Counted from the first letter of the stretch, positions 34,568-44,310 are shown. The stretch is 64,000 nt of DNA from an uncultured Chlorobiaceae bacterium (GCA_903820085.1 CAIJGA010000015.1:1-64000); one strand, 5' to 3'. Notes: generated by a model not told the origin, from the sequence alone. Numbers and translations are program-made.

Positions 34568-35113
34568 ATGAATAAAAAGGTTAATCCCCCTGTCAAGGTC
34601 TGGATGGTTTGCTTTCTGCTCCTTTTCGGTTTCGCAGGAACGTTGTTTGTTTCTTCGCCGGCAGTAGCGTTGCCTCTGGCTCCAAGCTTTACTGCGGTTA
34701 CCCTTGACGGAAAAGCGGTAAAGTCAAATCAACTTGCCGGCAAAGCCTATATTGTTAATTTTTTTGCATCCTGGTGCCCTCCCTGCCGATCGGAGATACC
34801 TGATATGGTCGCTCTCCAGACAAAGTACGGCAGTAAAGGCTTTACCTTTATTGGCGTTGCAGTCAATGAAACGGAACCCGCTATTCGTGCTTTTATCACC
34901 AACAACAAAATCAGTTATCCTGTTGTCATGGTGGACGATAAACTGATGGGAGCCTTCAGCCGATACGTTGCCGGCGGGATCAGTGCGATTCCAACTTCTT
35001 TTGTTGTTAACTCATCAGGCCGGATTTCCAGTGTCATTACCGGGGCCCGAAGCAAAGAGGTTTTTGAAAAAATCATTGTCGACGCCCTCAGAAAACCAGT
35101 AATTGCTAAATAA
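34568..35113 (+). CDS. TlpA/ResA-like thiol:disulfide oxidoreductase
   Basis: The 181-residue protein has an N-terminal signal or anchor segment (about 11-35) followed by a thioredoxin-like domain with FFASWCPPCRSEIPD, active-site Cys70 and Cys73, and the cis-proline region GISAIPTSFVV. Such proteins reduce disulfides in the periplasm, often during cytochrome c maturation. No cytochrome-maturation gene is adjacent, so the substrate is unknown. The gene stands alone and ends in a strong terminator. Confidence 0.9.
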   Translation: MNKKVNPPVKVWMVCFLLLFGFAGTLFVSSPAVALPLAPSFTAVTLDGKAVKSNQLAGKAYIVNFFASWCPPCRSEIPDMVALQTKYGSKGFTFIGVAVNETEPAIRAFITNNKISYPVVMVDDKLMGAFSRYVAGGISAIPTSFVVNSSGRISSVITGARSKEVFEKIIVDALRKPVIAK

Positions 35114-35190
35114 AGTAAATCATTACATGATTGATGGTTTTCAGCTCCGGCGGTTATTGAGTTCGGATATCAACTTTTTTTTACTTCGAT

Positions 35191-35227
35191 ACGTTCGCAG
35201 TCAGTGGTGATTGCGGACGTTTTTTTT
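35191..35227 (+). terminator. Intrinsic terminator between tlpA-like gene and pckG
   Basis: ACGTTCGCA (35191-35199) pairs with TGCGGACGT (35212-35220), 9 bp with one G-U, followed by eight T residues (35220-35227). It ends the upstream thioredoxin gene and lies in front of the pckG start. Confidence 0.85.
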
Positions 35228-35254
35228 ATAACCATTAGCCATATAAGAACGACT

Positions 35255-37120
35255 ATGACTGTAATGCAGATCAATCCTCCGGACTATGTGAAAAACAAGA
35301 AGCTGATCCAGTGGGTGCAGGAGACGGCTGATCTTTGTCGCCCGAACGCTGTACGCTGGTGTGACGGTTCCGAGGAAGAGTATGACACCCTTGCCCAGCA
35401 GATGGTTGCGAGCGGCACTTTTATTAAACTTTCGGAAGAGAAGCGCCCCAACAGCTATCTCTGCCGTTCTGATCCGAGCGATGTTGCGAGAGTTGAAGAC
35501 AGGACCTACATCTGCAGTATTCGTCGCCAGGATGCAGGCCCGACCAACAACTGGGTTGCTCCCAAGGAGATGAAAGAGACTCTGAAAGAACTTTTCAGAG
35601 ATTGTATGACTGGCCGTACCATGTACGTCATTCCGTTCAGCATGGGACCGCTTGGATCGCCGATTGCTCATATCGGTGTTGAAATTTCCGATTCCCCCTA
35701 TGTTGTAACGAACATGCGTATCATGACGAGGATGGGACGCAAGGTTATGGATCTGCTTGGTGAAACCAGCGAATTTGTACCTTGTCTTCATTCGGTCGGT
35801 GCGCCTCTTCAGCCCGGCGAAGTGGATGTTGCCTGGCCTTGCAGTGACACAAAATACATTGTTCATTATCCTGAAGAGCGTTCAATTGTCTCTTTTGGAA
35901 GCGGTTATGGCGGCAACGCCTTGCTTGGCAAGAAATGCTTTGCCCTGCGTATCGCCTCTTCGATGGCCCGGGATGAAGGGTGGCTTGCAGAGCATATGCT
36001 GATCCTCGGTGTTGAATCGCCAGATGGAGAAAAGACCTACATTGGCGGAGCATTCCCGAGTGCCTGCGGTAAAACAAATTTTGCCATGCTTATTCCGCCT
36101 CAATCTTTTGAAGGCTGGAAGATTACTACTATTGGCGATGATATCGCATGGATCAAGCCAGGTGAAGATGGTCGTCTTCGTGCGATCAATCCGGAATATG
36201 GCTTTTTCGGTGTCGCTCCGGGCACGTCGGACAAATCGAATCCGAATGCCATGGCGACACTTACCAAGAACTGTATTTTTACCAACGTCGCCATGACGCC
36301 TGACGGTGATGTCTGGTGGGAAGGGATGACCGATGTTGCTCCTGAACAGCTTATCGATTGGCAGGGCCACTCATGGACTCCTGATTGCGGCAGGCTCTCT
36401 TCGCATCCGAATGCCCGCTTTACCTCTCCAGCAAATCAGTGTCCTTCGCTTGATGCAGATTGGGAAGATCCGAAAGGGGTTCCGATCAGTGCCTTTATTT
36501 TTGGCGGACGCCGCGGAGATACGGTTCCGCTTGTTTACCAGTCAGCTAACTGGAATTCTGGAGTCTATCTGGCAGCCACAATGGGTTCTGAAAAGACCGC
36601 TGCGGCAGCAGGCAAGGTCGGCGACGTTCGCCGCGATCCTTTTGCCATGATTCCTTTCTGTGGTTATCACATGGGCGATTATTTCAACCATTGGCTCCAT
36701 GTCGGCCGTACACTGCCTGAACTGCCAAGGATTTTTGGTGTTAACTGGTTCCGCAAGGATGAGAACGGCAAGTTCCTCTGGCCGGGTTTTGGTGAAAACA
36801 TGAGAGTACTGAAGTGGATAGTTGATCGTGTTCATGGCAGGGCCGGTGCGGTAGAGAGTCCGCTTGGCTGGATGCCGAAGTACGATATGATTGACTGGAC
36901 AGGTCTGGAGTCGATGACCGAAGAGAAGTTCATCAAATTGATGTCGGTCGATCGTGAAGCATGGAAGAATGAGCTTCTTTCACATCAGGAGCTGTTTGAA
37001 ATGATTTACGACAGGCTTCCCAAGGAGTTCCCGCATATCCGTGAACTGATGCTCTCGACGCTCTGGATGTCTCCAAGGCACTGGTCATTGGCCTCGGAAA
37101 ATTATGCTTCCGAAAACTGA
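35255..37120 (+). CDS. pckG: Phosphoenolpyruvate carboxykinase (GTP)
   Basis: PckG interconverts oxaloacetate plus GTP with phosphoenolpyruvate, GDP and CO2. In autotrophs using the reductive TCA cycle it connects C4 acids to sugar synthesis. The 621-residue product is the GTP type, with [20 protein letters not shown], the P-loop [16 protein letters not shown] and the [20 protein letters not shown] segment. ATG 35255 ([16 protein letters not shown]) is chosen because the longer frame, starting at 35204, begins inside an intrinsic terminator; ATG 35264 is also possible. A strong terminator follows. Confidence 0.96.
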   Translation: MTVMQINPPDYVKNKKLIQWVQETADLCRPNAVRWCDGSEEEYDTLAQQMVASGTFIKLSEEKRPNSYLCRSDPSDVARVEDRTYICSIRRQDAGPTNNWVAPKEMKETLKELFRDCMTGRTMYVIPFSMGPLGSPIAHIGVEISDSPYVVTNMRIMTRMGRKVMDLLGETSEFVPCLHSVGAPLQPGEVDVAWPCSDTKYIVHYPEERSIVSFGSGYGGNALLGKKCFALRIASSMARDEGWLAEHMLILGVESPDGEKTYIGGAFPSACGKTNFAMLIPPQSFEGWKITTIGDDIAWIKPGEDGRLRAINPEYGFFGVAPGTSDKSNPNAMATLTKNCIFTNVAMTPDGDVWWEGMTDVAPEQLIDWQGHSWTPDCGRLSSHPNARFTSPANQCPSLDADWEDPKGVPISAFIFGGRRGDTVPLVYQSANWNSGVYLAATMGSEKTAAAAGKVGDVRRDPFAMIPFCGYHMGDYFNHWLHVGRTLPELPRIFGVNWFRKDENGKFLWPGFGENMRVLKWIVDRVHGRAGAVESPLGWMPKYDMIDWTGLESMTEEKFIKLMSVDREAWKNELLSHQELFEMIYDRLPKEFPHIRELMLSTLWMSPRHWSLASENYASEN

Positions 37121-37140
37121 CGATTGATTTTTTTTAAGAG

Positions 37141-37168
37141 AAAAAGGCGCCTGCAAGGGCGCCTTTTT
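37141..37168. terminator. Bidirectional intrinsic terminator
   Basis: AAAAAGGCGCC (37141-37151) and GGCGCCTTTTT (37158-37168) form a perfect 11-bp stem with a 6-base loop. It lies between the convergent pckG and dodecin genes, with A- and T-runs allowing use from both sides. Confidence 0.92.
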
Positions 37169-37190
37169 GTTTGTTCATCAGCAGTTGTAA

Positions 37191-37403
37191 TCAGTTTTCG
37201 TCGAGGACAAACCCTATTTTGACCGTAACCTGCCAGTAGGCAACTTTCTGCTCCTCAACATGGCAGCGGGTTTCAAGAACCTCAACCCAGCGGATATTTC
37301 TGATCGATTCAGCCGCTTTGGCAACGGCATTATTGACGGCCTCCTCAATGCTTGTTGTTGAGGATCCTACCAGTTCAATTTTCTTATAGATATGAGCGCT
37401 CAT
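37191..37403 (-). CDS. Dodecin family flavin-binding protein
   Basis: This 70-residue protein has the dodecin pattern: YKKIELVGSSTTSIEEAVNN followed by AVAKAAESIRNIRWVEVLET and a C-terminal strand YWQVTVKIGFVLDE. Dodecins form hollow dodecamers that bind flavins and are thought to store or protect them. The conserved Trp (here in IRWVEV) that stacks on flavin is present. It is monocistronic and faces pckG. Confidence 0.92.
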   Translation of the reverse strand: MSAHIYKKIELVGSSTTSIEEAVNNAVAKAAESIRNIRWVEVLETRCHVEEQKVAYWQVTVKIGFVLDEN

Positions 37404-37643
37404 GGCGTGTAATGGTTTATGGTGCTTGAAAAAAGTCTGTCATGTTCCGGGCTACCAGTACCTCATGCCAGCTCTTATATTAGTAAATCAGGGGAAATCT
37501 GCAAAATCTCCATTTATTCGTTTTTTTTGATGCGCGTTGTTACTTGTTCGGTGAGGTAAGGTGTTTGCATCGGTTCGATTACCCGAAGAGAGGAAAAATA
37601 ATGCGGATAGAGATAGTGTAGCTGAAAGGTGGTATCGGGGGGG

Positions 37644-37678
37644 CCCGAAACAGCCGAAAAACTAATGACTGTTTCGGG
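37644..37678 (-). terminator. Hairpin downstream of the acetate transporter gene
   Basis: CCCGAAACAG (37644-37653) and CTGTTTCGGG (37669-37678) form a 10-bp perfect stem with a 15-base loop, starting 16 bases beyond the stop of the minus-strand transporter gene. A T-run does not follow, so it may protect the mRNA 3' end rather than act alone as a terminator. Confidence 0.55.
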
Positions 37679-37693
37679 TAAGACGGGGGCAGG

Positions 37694-38239
37694 TTATACG
37701 CCCAGAGATTTGAAGAGGAGAGGAATGGCGCAGAGGCCGATGGCGACATTAGTTGCACCACAGATTTTTGTGATGATGTTGTTGTGCTTGTACCACGTAA
37801 ACGGCAGCAGGATGGTCAGCAGGTTGATGAGCAGCAGTACCGTGGCTAACGGCCAGATTTTGCCAAGAAGAATGGCCTTGTAGCTGAAGACTGCCGTGAT
37901 AAAAAAGATCCCGAGAAACATGTGGGCATAGATCTTTTTGTCTCCGGGGTTGTAGAAATGCATGGCGACAACAACCCAGAAAAGTCCATAGGTAGCAAAA
38001 ATAGTGCCGAGGTAAATCCTTATTTCAGGAGGTAACCCCAAATCAAACATATACATGCAGATAGCGGTGAAAATCTGTGCAACACCGCCGAACCAGAGGG
38101 CGACATTGGCCAGATTGCGTCCAAGTTTTGCATGATCAGTATCCTTGTCAAGCCCAAATCCCAACTGTTCTAGGCCGAATACCCAGACAGTGATCATCAG
38201 CCCGAACAACCCGATAGCTTCCGGATTAACTACATTCAT
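37694..38239 (-). CDS. GPR1/FUN34/YaaH family transporter (acetate/succinate, SatP-like)
   Basis: The 181-residue protein has six hydrophobic segments and the family motif NPEAIGLFGLMITVWVFGLE near the N-terminus (NPAxxGL in most members). Family members carry acetate, succinate or ammonium across the cytoplasmic membrane. Acetate is a plausible substrate since green sulfur bacteria photoassimilate it, but this is inference. The gene stands alone; an inverted repeat lies 45-95 bases upstream of its start. Confidence 0.85.
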   Translation of the reverse strand: MNVVNPEAIGLFGLMITVWVFGLEQLGFGLDKDTDHAKLGRNLANVALWFGGVAQIFTAICMYMFDLGLPPEIRIYLGTIFATYGLFWVVVAMHFYNPGDKKIYAHMFLGIFFITAVFSYKAILLGKIWPLATVLLLINLLTILLPFTWYKHNNIITKICGATNVAIGLCAIPLLFKSLGV

Positions 38240-38283
38240 CGGAAGAACTCCTTTTTTTATTTAGTTGTGGAAAAAGTTAAAAA

Positions 38284-38333
38284 AATAGCCATCACAATTT
38301 AAATCACAATGGCCACGTTAATGTACGGCTATT
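38284..38333. promoter_or_regulatory. Inverted repeats upstream of the SatP-like gene
   Basis: AATAGCC (38284-38290) can pair with GGCTATT (38327-38333), and, in competition, GCCAT (38288-38292) with ATGGC (38309-38313). Two direct copies of TCACAAT lie between. The element sits in the promoter region of the minus-strand transporter gene and could be an operator or leader; nothing further identifies it. Confidence 0.3.
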
Positions 38334-38502
38334 TCTAACGAAAGAGGAAGAAAATTCCGGGGTGACCAGTGGTCTCTTATGGCACTTCGTCCCCAGTAGC
38401 GGCTGTTTTCACTGGTATCAACAGAAAATCAGCAAGAGATTTCGCTTTCTTTTAATACCTTTGAGCGCTGAAGAATGATATAACTGAATATTTTTCTATG
38501 CG

Positions 38503-39813
38503 ATGACTCTCTCTGATGAAACTGTTGCCATAAATAATTCTGATATTCCGCAGAATCCAAGGCAAAATGGACTTTCTGCTCAATTGCTTTTGGCTTTTCC
38601 CGCTTTTGAAAGCCCGAATTTCAGGCGCTATTTTCCGGGGCAGGTGATTTCCATGATTGGTACCTGGATCCAGATGGTGGCCCAAGGTTGGCTGGTGCTT
38701 GAAATAACCGGTTCGGCTTTTGACGTGGGACTTGCCGCTGCGGCCTCCACACTGCCGCCACTTTTTCTCTCCCTGTTAGGCGGAGTTGTGGTTGACCGTT
38801 ATCCAAGGCGCACCATTCTGTTCTGGACGCAGTCTGCGGCCATGGTGCTTGCTTTTATTCTTGGTATTTTTGCCATGACCGGAACGGTGACCATCTGGAT
38901 TATCCTTATACTCTCCTTTCTGCTCGGCTGTGTCAACGCTCTCAATGTTCCCGCGCTCCAGGCTTTTCTCAGTGAAATTGTGGAGCGCGAGCATCTTGCT
39001 TCGGCTATTGCCATGAATTCGGCAATCTATAATGTCTCACGGGTTATCGGACCCGCAATTGCCGGCTTTCTGATATCAGCAACCGGTACAGGTACCGCCT
39101 TTCTGGTCAATGGAGTCAGTTTTTTTGCGGTCATTCTTTCTCTGCTTTCCATGAAGAACCTGCCCAAGAAACCTGTTGCGAAAATCACCCAGAATCCTCT
39201 CCAGGCAATCAGGGAGGGGCTGCACTATTCATGGAAGCATCCGCTGATCAGAACCAGTATCTTTTTTATTGCGGTTATCTCAATTTTCGCATGGTCTTAT
39301 GTTACCATGCTGCCTGTCATCGCCAAGCATACCTTCGGCATGGATGCTTCGGGCATGGGGTATCTCTACGGCGTGTCAGGTCTCGGGTCGGTTGTCGGCA
39401 CCATACTGGTCTCCATCTACTCCAGAAAGGTTGACCGTCTTGTCTTTATTGCCGGAGGCTCCATCCTGTTTGCCCTTTCGCTTTTCGGTTTTACCTTTAC
39501 CACACACCTTCCTGCAGCGCTTTTCTTTCTTTTTGTCAGCGGATTCGGGCTTGTTTCGGCTGTTTCCACCCTCAGCGCCACCATCCAGAGCACTGTTGAC
39601 GATCGGTTCAGGGGAAGAGTAATGAGTCTCTACATGATGATTTTCATGGGCTTCATGCCGATCGGCAACGTTGAAATCGGCTATCTCTCCGAACATTTCG
39701 GCACCGGGATTGCCATCCGCATAGGATGTCTGGTGACGATTCTGGCGGCGGTAGCTCTCATCTTTGCCAGCCGGAGGGTGCGCAAGGCTTACAGCCGCTA
39801 CAAGGCGTCGTAA
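38503..39813 (+). CDS. MFS transporter (EntS/MFS_3-like exporter)
   Basis: The 436-residue protein has about twelve hydrophobic segments. The N-terminal pattern SPNFRRYFPGQVISMIGTWI followed by MVAQGWLVLEITGS is typical of the MFS_3 branch, which includes enterobactin and macrolide exporters. The loop motif GVVVDRYPRRTIL resembles the MFS motif between helices 2 and 3. The substrate is unknown. It converges on the emrB-like gene with 8 bases between the stops. Confidence 0.85.
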   Translation: MTLSDETVAINNSDIPQNPRQNGLSAQLLLAFPAFESPNFRRYFPGQVISMIGTWIQMVAQGWLVLEITGSAFDVGLAAAASTLPPLFLSLLGGVVVDRYPRRTILFWTQSAAMVLAFILGIFAMTGTVTIWIILILSFLLGCVNALNVPALQAFLSEIVEREHLASAIAMNSAIYNVSRVIGPAIAGFLISATGTGTAFLVNGVSFFAVILSLLSMKNLPKKPVAKITQNPLQAIREGLHYSWKHPLIRTSIFFIAVISIFAWSYVTMLPVIAKHTFGMDASGMGYLYGVSGLGSVVGTILVSIYSRKVDRLVFIAGGSILFALSLFGFTFTTHLPAALFFLFVSGFGLVSAVSTLSATIQSTVDDRFRGRVMSLYMMIFMGFMPIGNVEIGYLSEHFGTGIAIRIGCLVTILAAVALIFASRRVRKAYSRYKAS

Positions 39814-39817
39814 GCCT
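39785..39817. terminator. Inverted repeat at the convergent MFS/emrB ends
   Basis: AGGCTTAC (39785-39792) and GTAAGCCT (39810-39817) form an 8-bp stem with a 17-base loop, followed by CATTT. The MFS stop codon lies in the second arm, and the emrB stop 5 bases beyond it. It may end transcription from the left. Confidence 0.5.
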
Positions 39818-39821
39818 CATT

Positions 39822-41441
39822 TCAGTGTGCCGCCGAGAGATCCATAGGCTCTTTCTTCTGTATTCGGATCAGGAGCAGAAGCGGCAAGCATATGGTAAAC
39901 AGGAATGCGATAAGCATGAAGGCATCCATGTAGGCGAGGTGGTAGCTTTGGGCGGTCAGGGTTCCTTCGAGCGCTTTGAGTGCGGCAATTTCTGCTCCGG
40001 CAGGTGACAGCCCGCCTCTCATGGTGGCGGCCTGTTGCAGCAGGTTGATTCTTTCTGCGGCTGCCGGATCGTATGGCGAAAGATGGCTGAGCAGTTCCAC
40101 CCGGTGTGTTGCCATGCGGTTGGTGATGTAGGTATTGGTGAGGGCGATGCCGAAAGAGCCTCCGAGCTGGCGTACCATGTTGTTGAGCCCCGTAGCCTGT
40201 CCGATATCGCGGCCGTGCAGCCCTGATACGGCAAGCATGGTGACGGGAATGAAGATGAAGCCAAGTGCCACGCCTCGCAAAAGCAGTACCCAGAAGAAGT
40301 TGGATGATCCGGATTGCATGGTTTGCTGGCTGAGCTCAAAGCAGAAAACAATAAAGGCACTCATGCCAAAAGCCATCAGTTTTTTGGGTGACACTCCCCG
40401 TTGCAGGGCAATGCCGAGCGGGAGGGAAATGATGCCGGTAACCATGGCGCTTGGAAAGAGTACCGTTCCGGTTAGTACCGCTGTAAATCCGAGCAGCCGC
40501 TGCACAAAGACGGGAAAGACAAAGAGTGAGCCATAGAGGCCGTAACCGACGATAAAGGTTAGCACTGCCGCAATGGCGAGGTTCTTGCTTCGGGCCAGGA
40601 CGCGCAGATCCACGGCTGGTTCATCGGTGTGCAGTTCCCACCAGACAAATCCAAGGAGGGCGGCCACGGCAATGAAGGTGAAGAAGGTGATATAGGGCGT
40701 ATCAAACCAGTCTTTTGATTGCCCCCGTTCAAGAATGAACTGGAGTGAACCGATACCTGTTGCGAGAAGCCCGATACCGGTCCAGTCGATTTTTGAGACG
40801 GCATGGCGCACCTTTGGCTCTTTAAGAAAGGTGTAGGATGACCATGCGGCAAGAAGCCCGACCGGAATGTTGACGAAAAAGCACCACTCCCATGAGAGGT
40901 AGTCTACCAGGTAGCCTCCAAGCAGCGGGCCGATGGTTGGGCCGAGCACGAGCCCCATGGAAAAGATGCCGGTTGCCTTGCCTCGCTCTTCGGGACGGTA
41001 GGTCTCGTAGAGGATGGCCTGGGAGGTTGGCAAAAGCGCTCCACCGCCGAGACCCTGAATGAAGCGGAAGAAGACCAGTGCCCAGATGTCGGTAGCCATG
41101 CCGCAAAAGAGCGAGGCGAGGGTAAAGAGCAGGATGGAGCCGATATAGTAGTTCCGCCGCCCGAACAGGTTGCCCAGAAAGCCTGAGAGGGGAATGACGA
41201 TGACGTTGGCGATGGCATAGCTGGTGACCACCCATGAGACATCCTCGATGCTTGCGCCAAGGTTTCCGCTGATTTGCGTGATGGCGACGTTCACGATGGT
41301 GGTATCGATCAGTTCAAGCATGGCTGAAACGATAACCGTCAGGGTGATGATGATTTTGCGCATCCCGCTGTCGTAGGTCTGCACCGGGTTCGGCAGCATT
41401 GCCGCTACCGAAGTGCCATTCTGTTGTTGTGGTCGAGCCAT
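39822..41441 (-). CDS. emrB: DHA2-family multidrug efflux permease (EmrB-like)
   Basis: The 539-residue inner-membrane protein has about fourteen hydrophobic segments as in DHA2 drug:proton antiporters. Family blocks include LELIDTTIVNVAITQISGNL, SWVVTSYAIANVIVIPLSGF and the RFIQGLGGGALLPTSQAILY motif C-like region. With the EmrA-like adaptor and TolC-like channel encoded upstream it should form a tripartite pump across both membranes. It is the last gene of the operon, 104 bases after emrA. Substrates are unknown. Confidence 0.92.
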   Translation of the reverse strand: MARPQQQNGTSVAAMLPNPVQTYDSGMRKIIITLTVIVSAMLELIDTTIVNVAITQISGNLGASIEDVSWVVTSYAIANVIVIPLSGFLGNLFGRRNYYIGSILLFTLASLFCGMATDIWALVFFRFIQGLGGGALLPTSQAILYETYRPEERGKATGIFSMGLVLGPTIGPLLGGYLVDYLSWEWCFFVNIPVGLLAAWSSYTFLKEPKVRHAVSKIDWTGIGLLATGIGSLQFILERGQSKDWFDTPYITFFTFIAVAALLGFVWWELHTDEPAVDLRVLARSKNLAIAAVLTFIVGYGLYGSLFVFPVFVQRLLGFTAVLTGTVLFPSAMVTGIISLPLGIALQRGVSPKKLMAFGMSAFIVFCFELSQQTMQSGSSNFFWVLLLRGVALGFIFIPVTMLAVSGLHGRDIGQATGLNNMVRQLGGSFGIALTNTYITNRMATHRVELLSHLSPYDPAAAERINLLQQAATMRGGLSPAGAEIAALKALEGTLTAQSYHLAYMDAFMLIAFLFTICLPLLLLIRIQKKEPMDLSAAH

Positions 41442-41545
41442 GCGTTTATTGGTACTTATGCAATATTATGTTCGGGTGTCTCTGCTTTCAGCCAACCTGT
41501 TGCTTCTCTGGAACTGAATAGAGCTTTTATGACGGAGTTTCACGA

Positions 41546-42544
41546 TCATTTTATTTTTACCTCGACCACCACGTTCATACCGGCGGAAAGCGGGCAGTTT
41601 TTGTCGGGCTTTTCGGTAAAGATGATTTTAACCGGAATTCGCTGGGTGACCTTCACAAAGTTGCCGCTGGCATTGTCGGGAGGTAACAGGGCGAACTGGG
41701 CGCCGGTACCCGATGAGAGTGACTCTACTTTGCCCTTGAACTCTTTGCCGGGGTACGCGTCAACCCTGATCGTGACCGGCAGTCCTGGAGCTATTTTATC
41801 GAGCTGGGTCTCCTTGAAATTTGCCACAATCCATAGTTCGCTGCTGCCTACGAGTGCGATGAGTTGCTGGCCGGGGGCAACGTACTGTCCCGGCTGGACA
41901 TTCTTTTTTGCAACGTGACCGGAGGCAGGAGCGGTAATGGTGGTGTACGATAACTGCAATTCAGCATTGCGCAGTTCTGCTTCCTTCAACTTAACTTGTG
42001 CTTCGGCAGCACTGTGCTGGCTGGTCGCGGCGGCAAGTTGTGCCGATGAGGATTCTGCTCCTGCCTTGACGGCATCGAATTCGGCCTGTGAGATCACGTC
42101 CTGCTGCCGCAGGCTGCGGTTGCGCCGGAGGTCTGTGCTTAGCTTCCGCTCGGTCGCTGCAGCTGCACTGGCGGTCGCTCCGGCGGCAGAAACCGATGCG
42201 CGGGCGTTCTGCATGGCAGCCTCGGCCATGTCCCGTTTAATCCGGTAGTCCGAAGGTTCGAGTGTGATGAGCGTGTCACCCTGTTTGACCTGCAGGTTAT
42301 CGCTTGCCAGTACCTCCTGAACTTTTCCCGGAATGCGGGAAATAACCGGATAGATATCTCCAACGATCTGGGCGTTATCGGTTTCAACGTAGAGGAAGGA
42401 GTGGTAGAGCTTGCTTCCGCCCCAGATCAGGGCGACGGCAAGGAGAGCGCCGAGAATGACCATGCGCATCAGATTCAGTGCTTTCTGCGTCTCTTTTCCC
42501 GGTGTGTTTTTTTTAGCCATTGTTTTTGATTCAGGTTGTTCCAT
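41546..42544 (-). CDS. emrA: Membrane fusion protein of efflux pump (EmrA/HlyD-like)
   Basis: The 332-residue protein has one N-terminal membrane anchor (about 27-47), a biotinyl-lipoyl-like domain split around an alpha-helical hairpin that is rich in Ala, Ser and Gln (about 95-195), and a beta-barrel domain. VETDNAQIVGDIYPVISRIP marks the HlyD_D23/EmrA start and ITAPASGHVAKKNVQPGQYV the second lipoyl half. It bridges EmrB and the TolC channel. Its start overlaps the uspA stop by 14 bases; ATG 42520 is an alternative start. Confidence 0.92.
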   Translation of the reverse strand: MEQPESKTMAKKNTPGKETQKALNLMRMVILGALLAVALIWGGSKLYHSFLYVETDNAQIVGDIYPVISRIPGKVQEVLASDNLQVKQGDTLITLEPSDYRIKRDMAEAAMQNARASVSAAGATASAAAATERKLSTDLRRNRSLRQQDVISQAEFDAVKAGAESSSAQLAAATSQHSAAEAQVKLKEAELRNAELQLSYTTITAPASGHVAKKNVQPGQYVAPGQQLIALVGSSELWIVANFKETQLDKIAPGLPVTIRVDAYPGKEFKGKVESLSSGTGAQFALLPPDNASGNFVKVTQRIPVKIIFTEKPDKNCPLSAGMNVVVEVKIK

Positions 42545-42962
42545 GGTCTTTGTTGTTGTTATCAGGTGTTTTCAGAATCACGACGGGGCATGTAGCCTGA
42601 CGCAGTACCGCTTCAGCAGTGCTTCCTACCAGCAGACGGGCGATGGCTCTGGTTCCGTGTGAGCCGAGGATAATCATATCTGCATGGTGTTCTTTTGCAT
42701 AGTTGAGAATGGATGCTGCAGGTTCGCCATGCTCAACCGTGAAGAGGGCTCTTGCCCTGTTTTGCGAGAGGATCTCGCTGTAGCGCGAAAATTCATGCAG
42801 GTGTTGGCGGAGCATCCCGTTTTCGTGCTCTTCTCCCGGAACAACAGAGAGGACAACGAGTTCTGCATCAGCGCAGTGCATTGCTGCTGCATAGCGCACA
42901 ACAGCATCTGAGGATGCGGAAAAATCAACAGCGCAGATAATTTTTGTCAGTGGCTTTTCCAT
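42531..42962 (-). CDS. Universal stress protein (UspA family)
   Basis: The 143-residue protein is a single Usp domain: IICAVDFSASSDAVVRYAAA at the N-terminus and ADMIILGSHGTRAIARLLVG plus STAEAVLRQATCPVVILK at the C-terminus. The G-2X-G-9X-G-S ATP-binding motif is complete, so this is an ATP-binding type. It starts 1 base after the tolC stop and overlaps emrA by 14 bases, thus is embedded in the efflux operon. A regulatory or stress-sensing role in efflux is a guess from this position. Confidence 0.93.
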   Translation of the reverse strand: MEKPLTKIICAVDFSASSDAVVRYAAAMHCADAELVVLSVVPGEEHENGMLRQHLHEFSRYSEILSQNRARALFTVEHGEPAASILNYAKEHHADMIILGSHGTRAIARLLVGSTAEAVLRQATCPVVILKTPDNNNKDHGTT

Positions 42963-42963
42963 C

Positions 42964-44295
42964 TTACCAGAATACCTCCCCGGTTGCTCGTTTCAATGAA
43001 TAGTTATTCATCACATAGGCATAAGCGGCCAGTAGCCGGGCAAGTTCAGCCTGGGAGAGGGCGGCCTCCGTGTCGAGCAGGTCAAGGGCTGTGGCCATGC
43101 CGTTTTCGTAGCGAGCCCTGACGTGGCGCGCTGCAAGTTCAGCCTGCTGAACCTGTACTTCGGTCGTTGTTATTTTTGCTGAAGCTGTTTGGAGAGCATG
43201 GATGGTCTCCTCGACATCTGTTTTCACCTGCTGCTCGGTATCAATACGCCGCTGGGTGGCTGCCCGCATCAGGGCAGCGCTCTCCTGTCGCTCAGCGCTG
43301 GTGCGGAATCCGGTAAAGAGCGGAAGCTCAAGGTGCAGGCCGGCGGCAACGTTATTGCGCATTTCATTGATATCGGGTTGATAGCCGTTCGTGACGCCGT
43401 AGGAGATGCTCCCGGTAACGACTGGCAGTCCCTGTTTCATGGCACGGGAACGGTGCAGTTTTGCAGCTCTCTCACTTTCCCGCGAAAGTTGCAGCTCGAG
43501 GCGCTGCTCGAGTGCCTGTGCGACAAGGCCGGAGCTGGCAGGGGCTTTCGGGGCAAGAGCAAAAGATCCCTGGAGCGAGAGTGGCGCGTTTTCCGCCAGG
43601 CCTGTCAGGCGCCGCAAGGTTAACTGGCTGCGACGAAGTTCATGTTCAATATCGAGGGTTCTGCTTCGGGCAGCGGCGATACGGACGTCGGTAGAGAGGA
43701 CGTCGAAGCGGGTAGCGGCTCCTGCCTGGTAGCGCTTTGTTGTATAGTCGAGAGCCTTGTTGAGTGCCGCAATCTCCTTCTCTTCTACCCGGAGATTTTC
43801 CTGCAGAAACAGAATGCCGTAAAAGAGCTGTACGGTTTGAAAGGAGAGTTCCCGACGGGCCAGTTCCAGCGACTGTTCTGCCGTTTTTTTGCCGCTCAGC
43901 GCCAGATTGACATTGGTGCCTCTTTTTCCGAAATCGATCAGGGTCGCCCGGGCAGTTACTTTGGCGTCGTAGTTGTCGTTTGGCATGAATTGAACCTCTC
44001 CACTGCTACCGAAACTCATTTTCGATACGGTGTCGAGCCAGGTGTATCCTGCGCTGGCGCTGATCTGAGGGAAATATGCGCCTCTGCTCTGGGTTACACG
44101 GGCATCAGCCGCGTTCATCTCTTCCGCCGCAGCTTTCAGGGCGGGATTGTTTTCACGGACAAGATGAATGGCTTGATCAAGGGTGAGAGGCGCATCGGCC
44201 GGTGCGCTGGCTGCTGCTGCCGGTCTTGGCCATGCAAGCATCAGTGCCGTCGCTGCGATACCGGCGGTTCTCTTCAGTATCCTCTTCTTTATCAT
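42964..44295 (-). CDS. TolC-family outer-membrane efflux channel
   Basis: The roughly 443-residue protein has a signal peptide (MIKKRILKRTAGIAATALML, cleavage near AAAASA) and the duplicated helical repeats of outer-membrane efflux proteins, beginning LTLDQAIHLVRENNPALKAA and repeating around ELQLSRESERAAKLHRSRAM. The ALDLLDTEAALSQAELARLL end segment is typical. ATG 44295 is chosen: the longer frame would start at 44343, inside the sigma-54 promoter and upstream of the expected transcript start. No good ribosome site stands right before it; GAGGAG lies further upstream. It is the first gene of the tolC-uspA-emrA-emrB operon. Confidence 0.92.
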   Translation of the reverse strand: MIKKRILKRTAGIAATALMLAWPRPAAAASAPADAPLTLDQAIHLVRENNPALKAAAEEMNAADARVTQSRGAYFPQISASAGYTWLDTVSKMSFGSSGEVQFMPNDNYDAKVTARATLIDFGKRGTNVNLALSGKKTAEQSLELARRELSFQTVQLFYGILFLQENLRVEEKEIAALNKALDYTTKRYQAGAATRFDVLSTDVRIAAARSRTLDIEHELRRSQLTLRRLTGLAENAPLSLQGSFALAPKAPASSGLVAQALEQRLELQLSRESERAAKLHRSRAMKQGLPVVTGSISYGVTNGYQPDINEMRNNVAAGLHLELPLFTGFRTSAERQESAALMRAATQRRIDTEQQVKTDVEETIHALQTASAKITTTEVQVQQAELAARHVRARYENGMATALDLLDTEAALSQAELARLLAAYAYVMNNYSLKRATGEVFW

Positions 44296-44310
44296 AGAGC
44301 TGTAGTTTGT

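Noticed and set aside
35204-35254. Longer N-terminus for PEP carboxykinase
   Set aside because: The upstream start lies inside the stem of an intrinsic terminator and the extra residues are not typical of the family.
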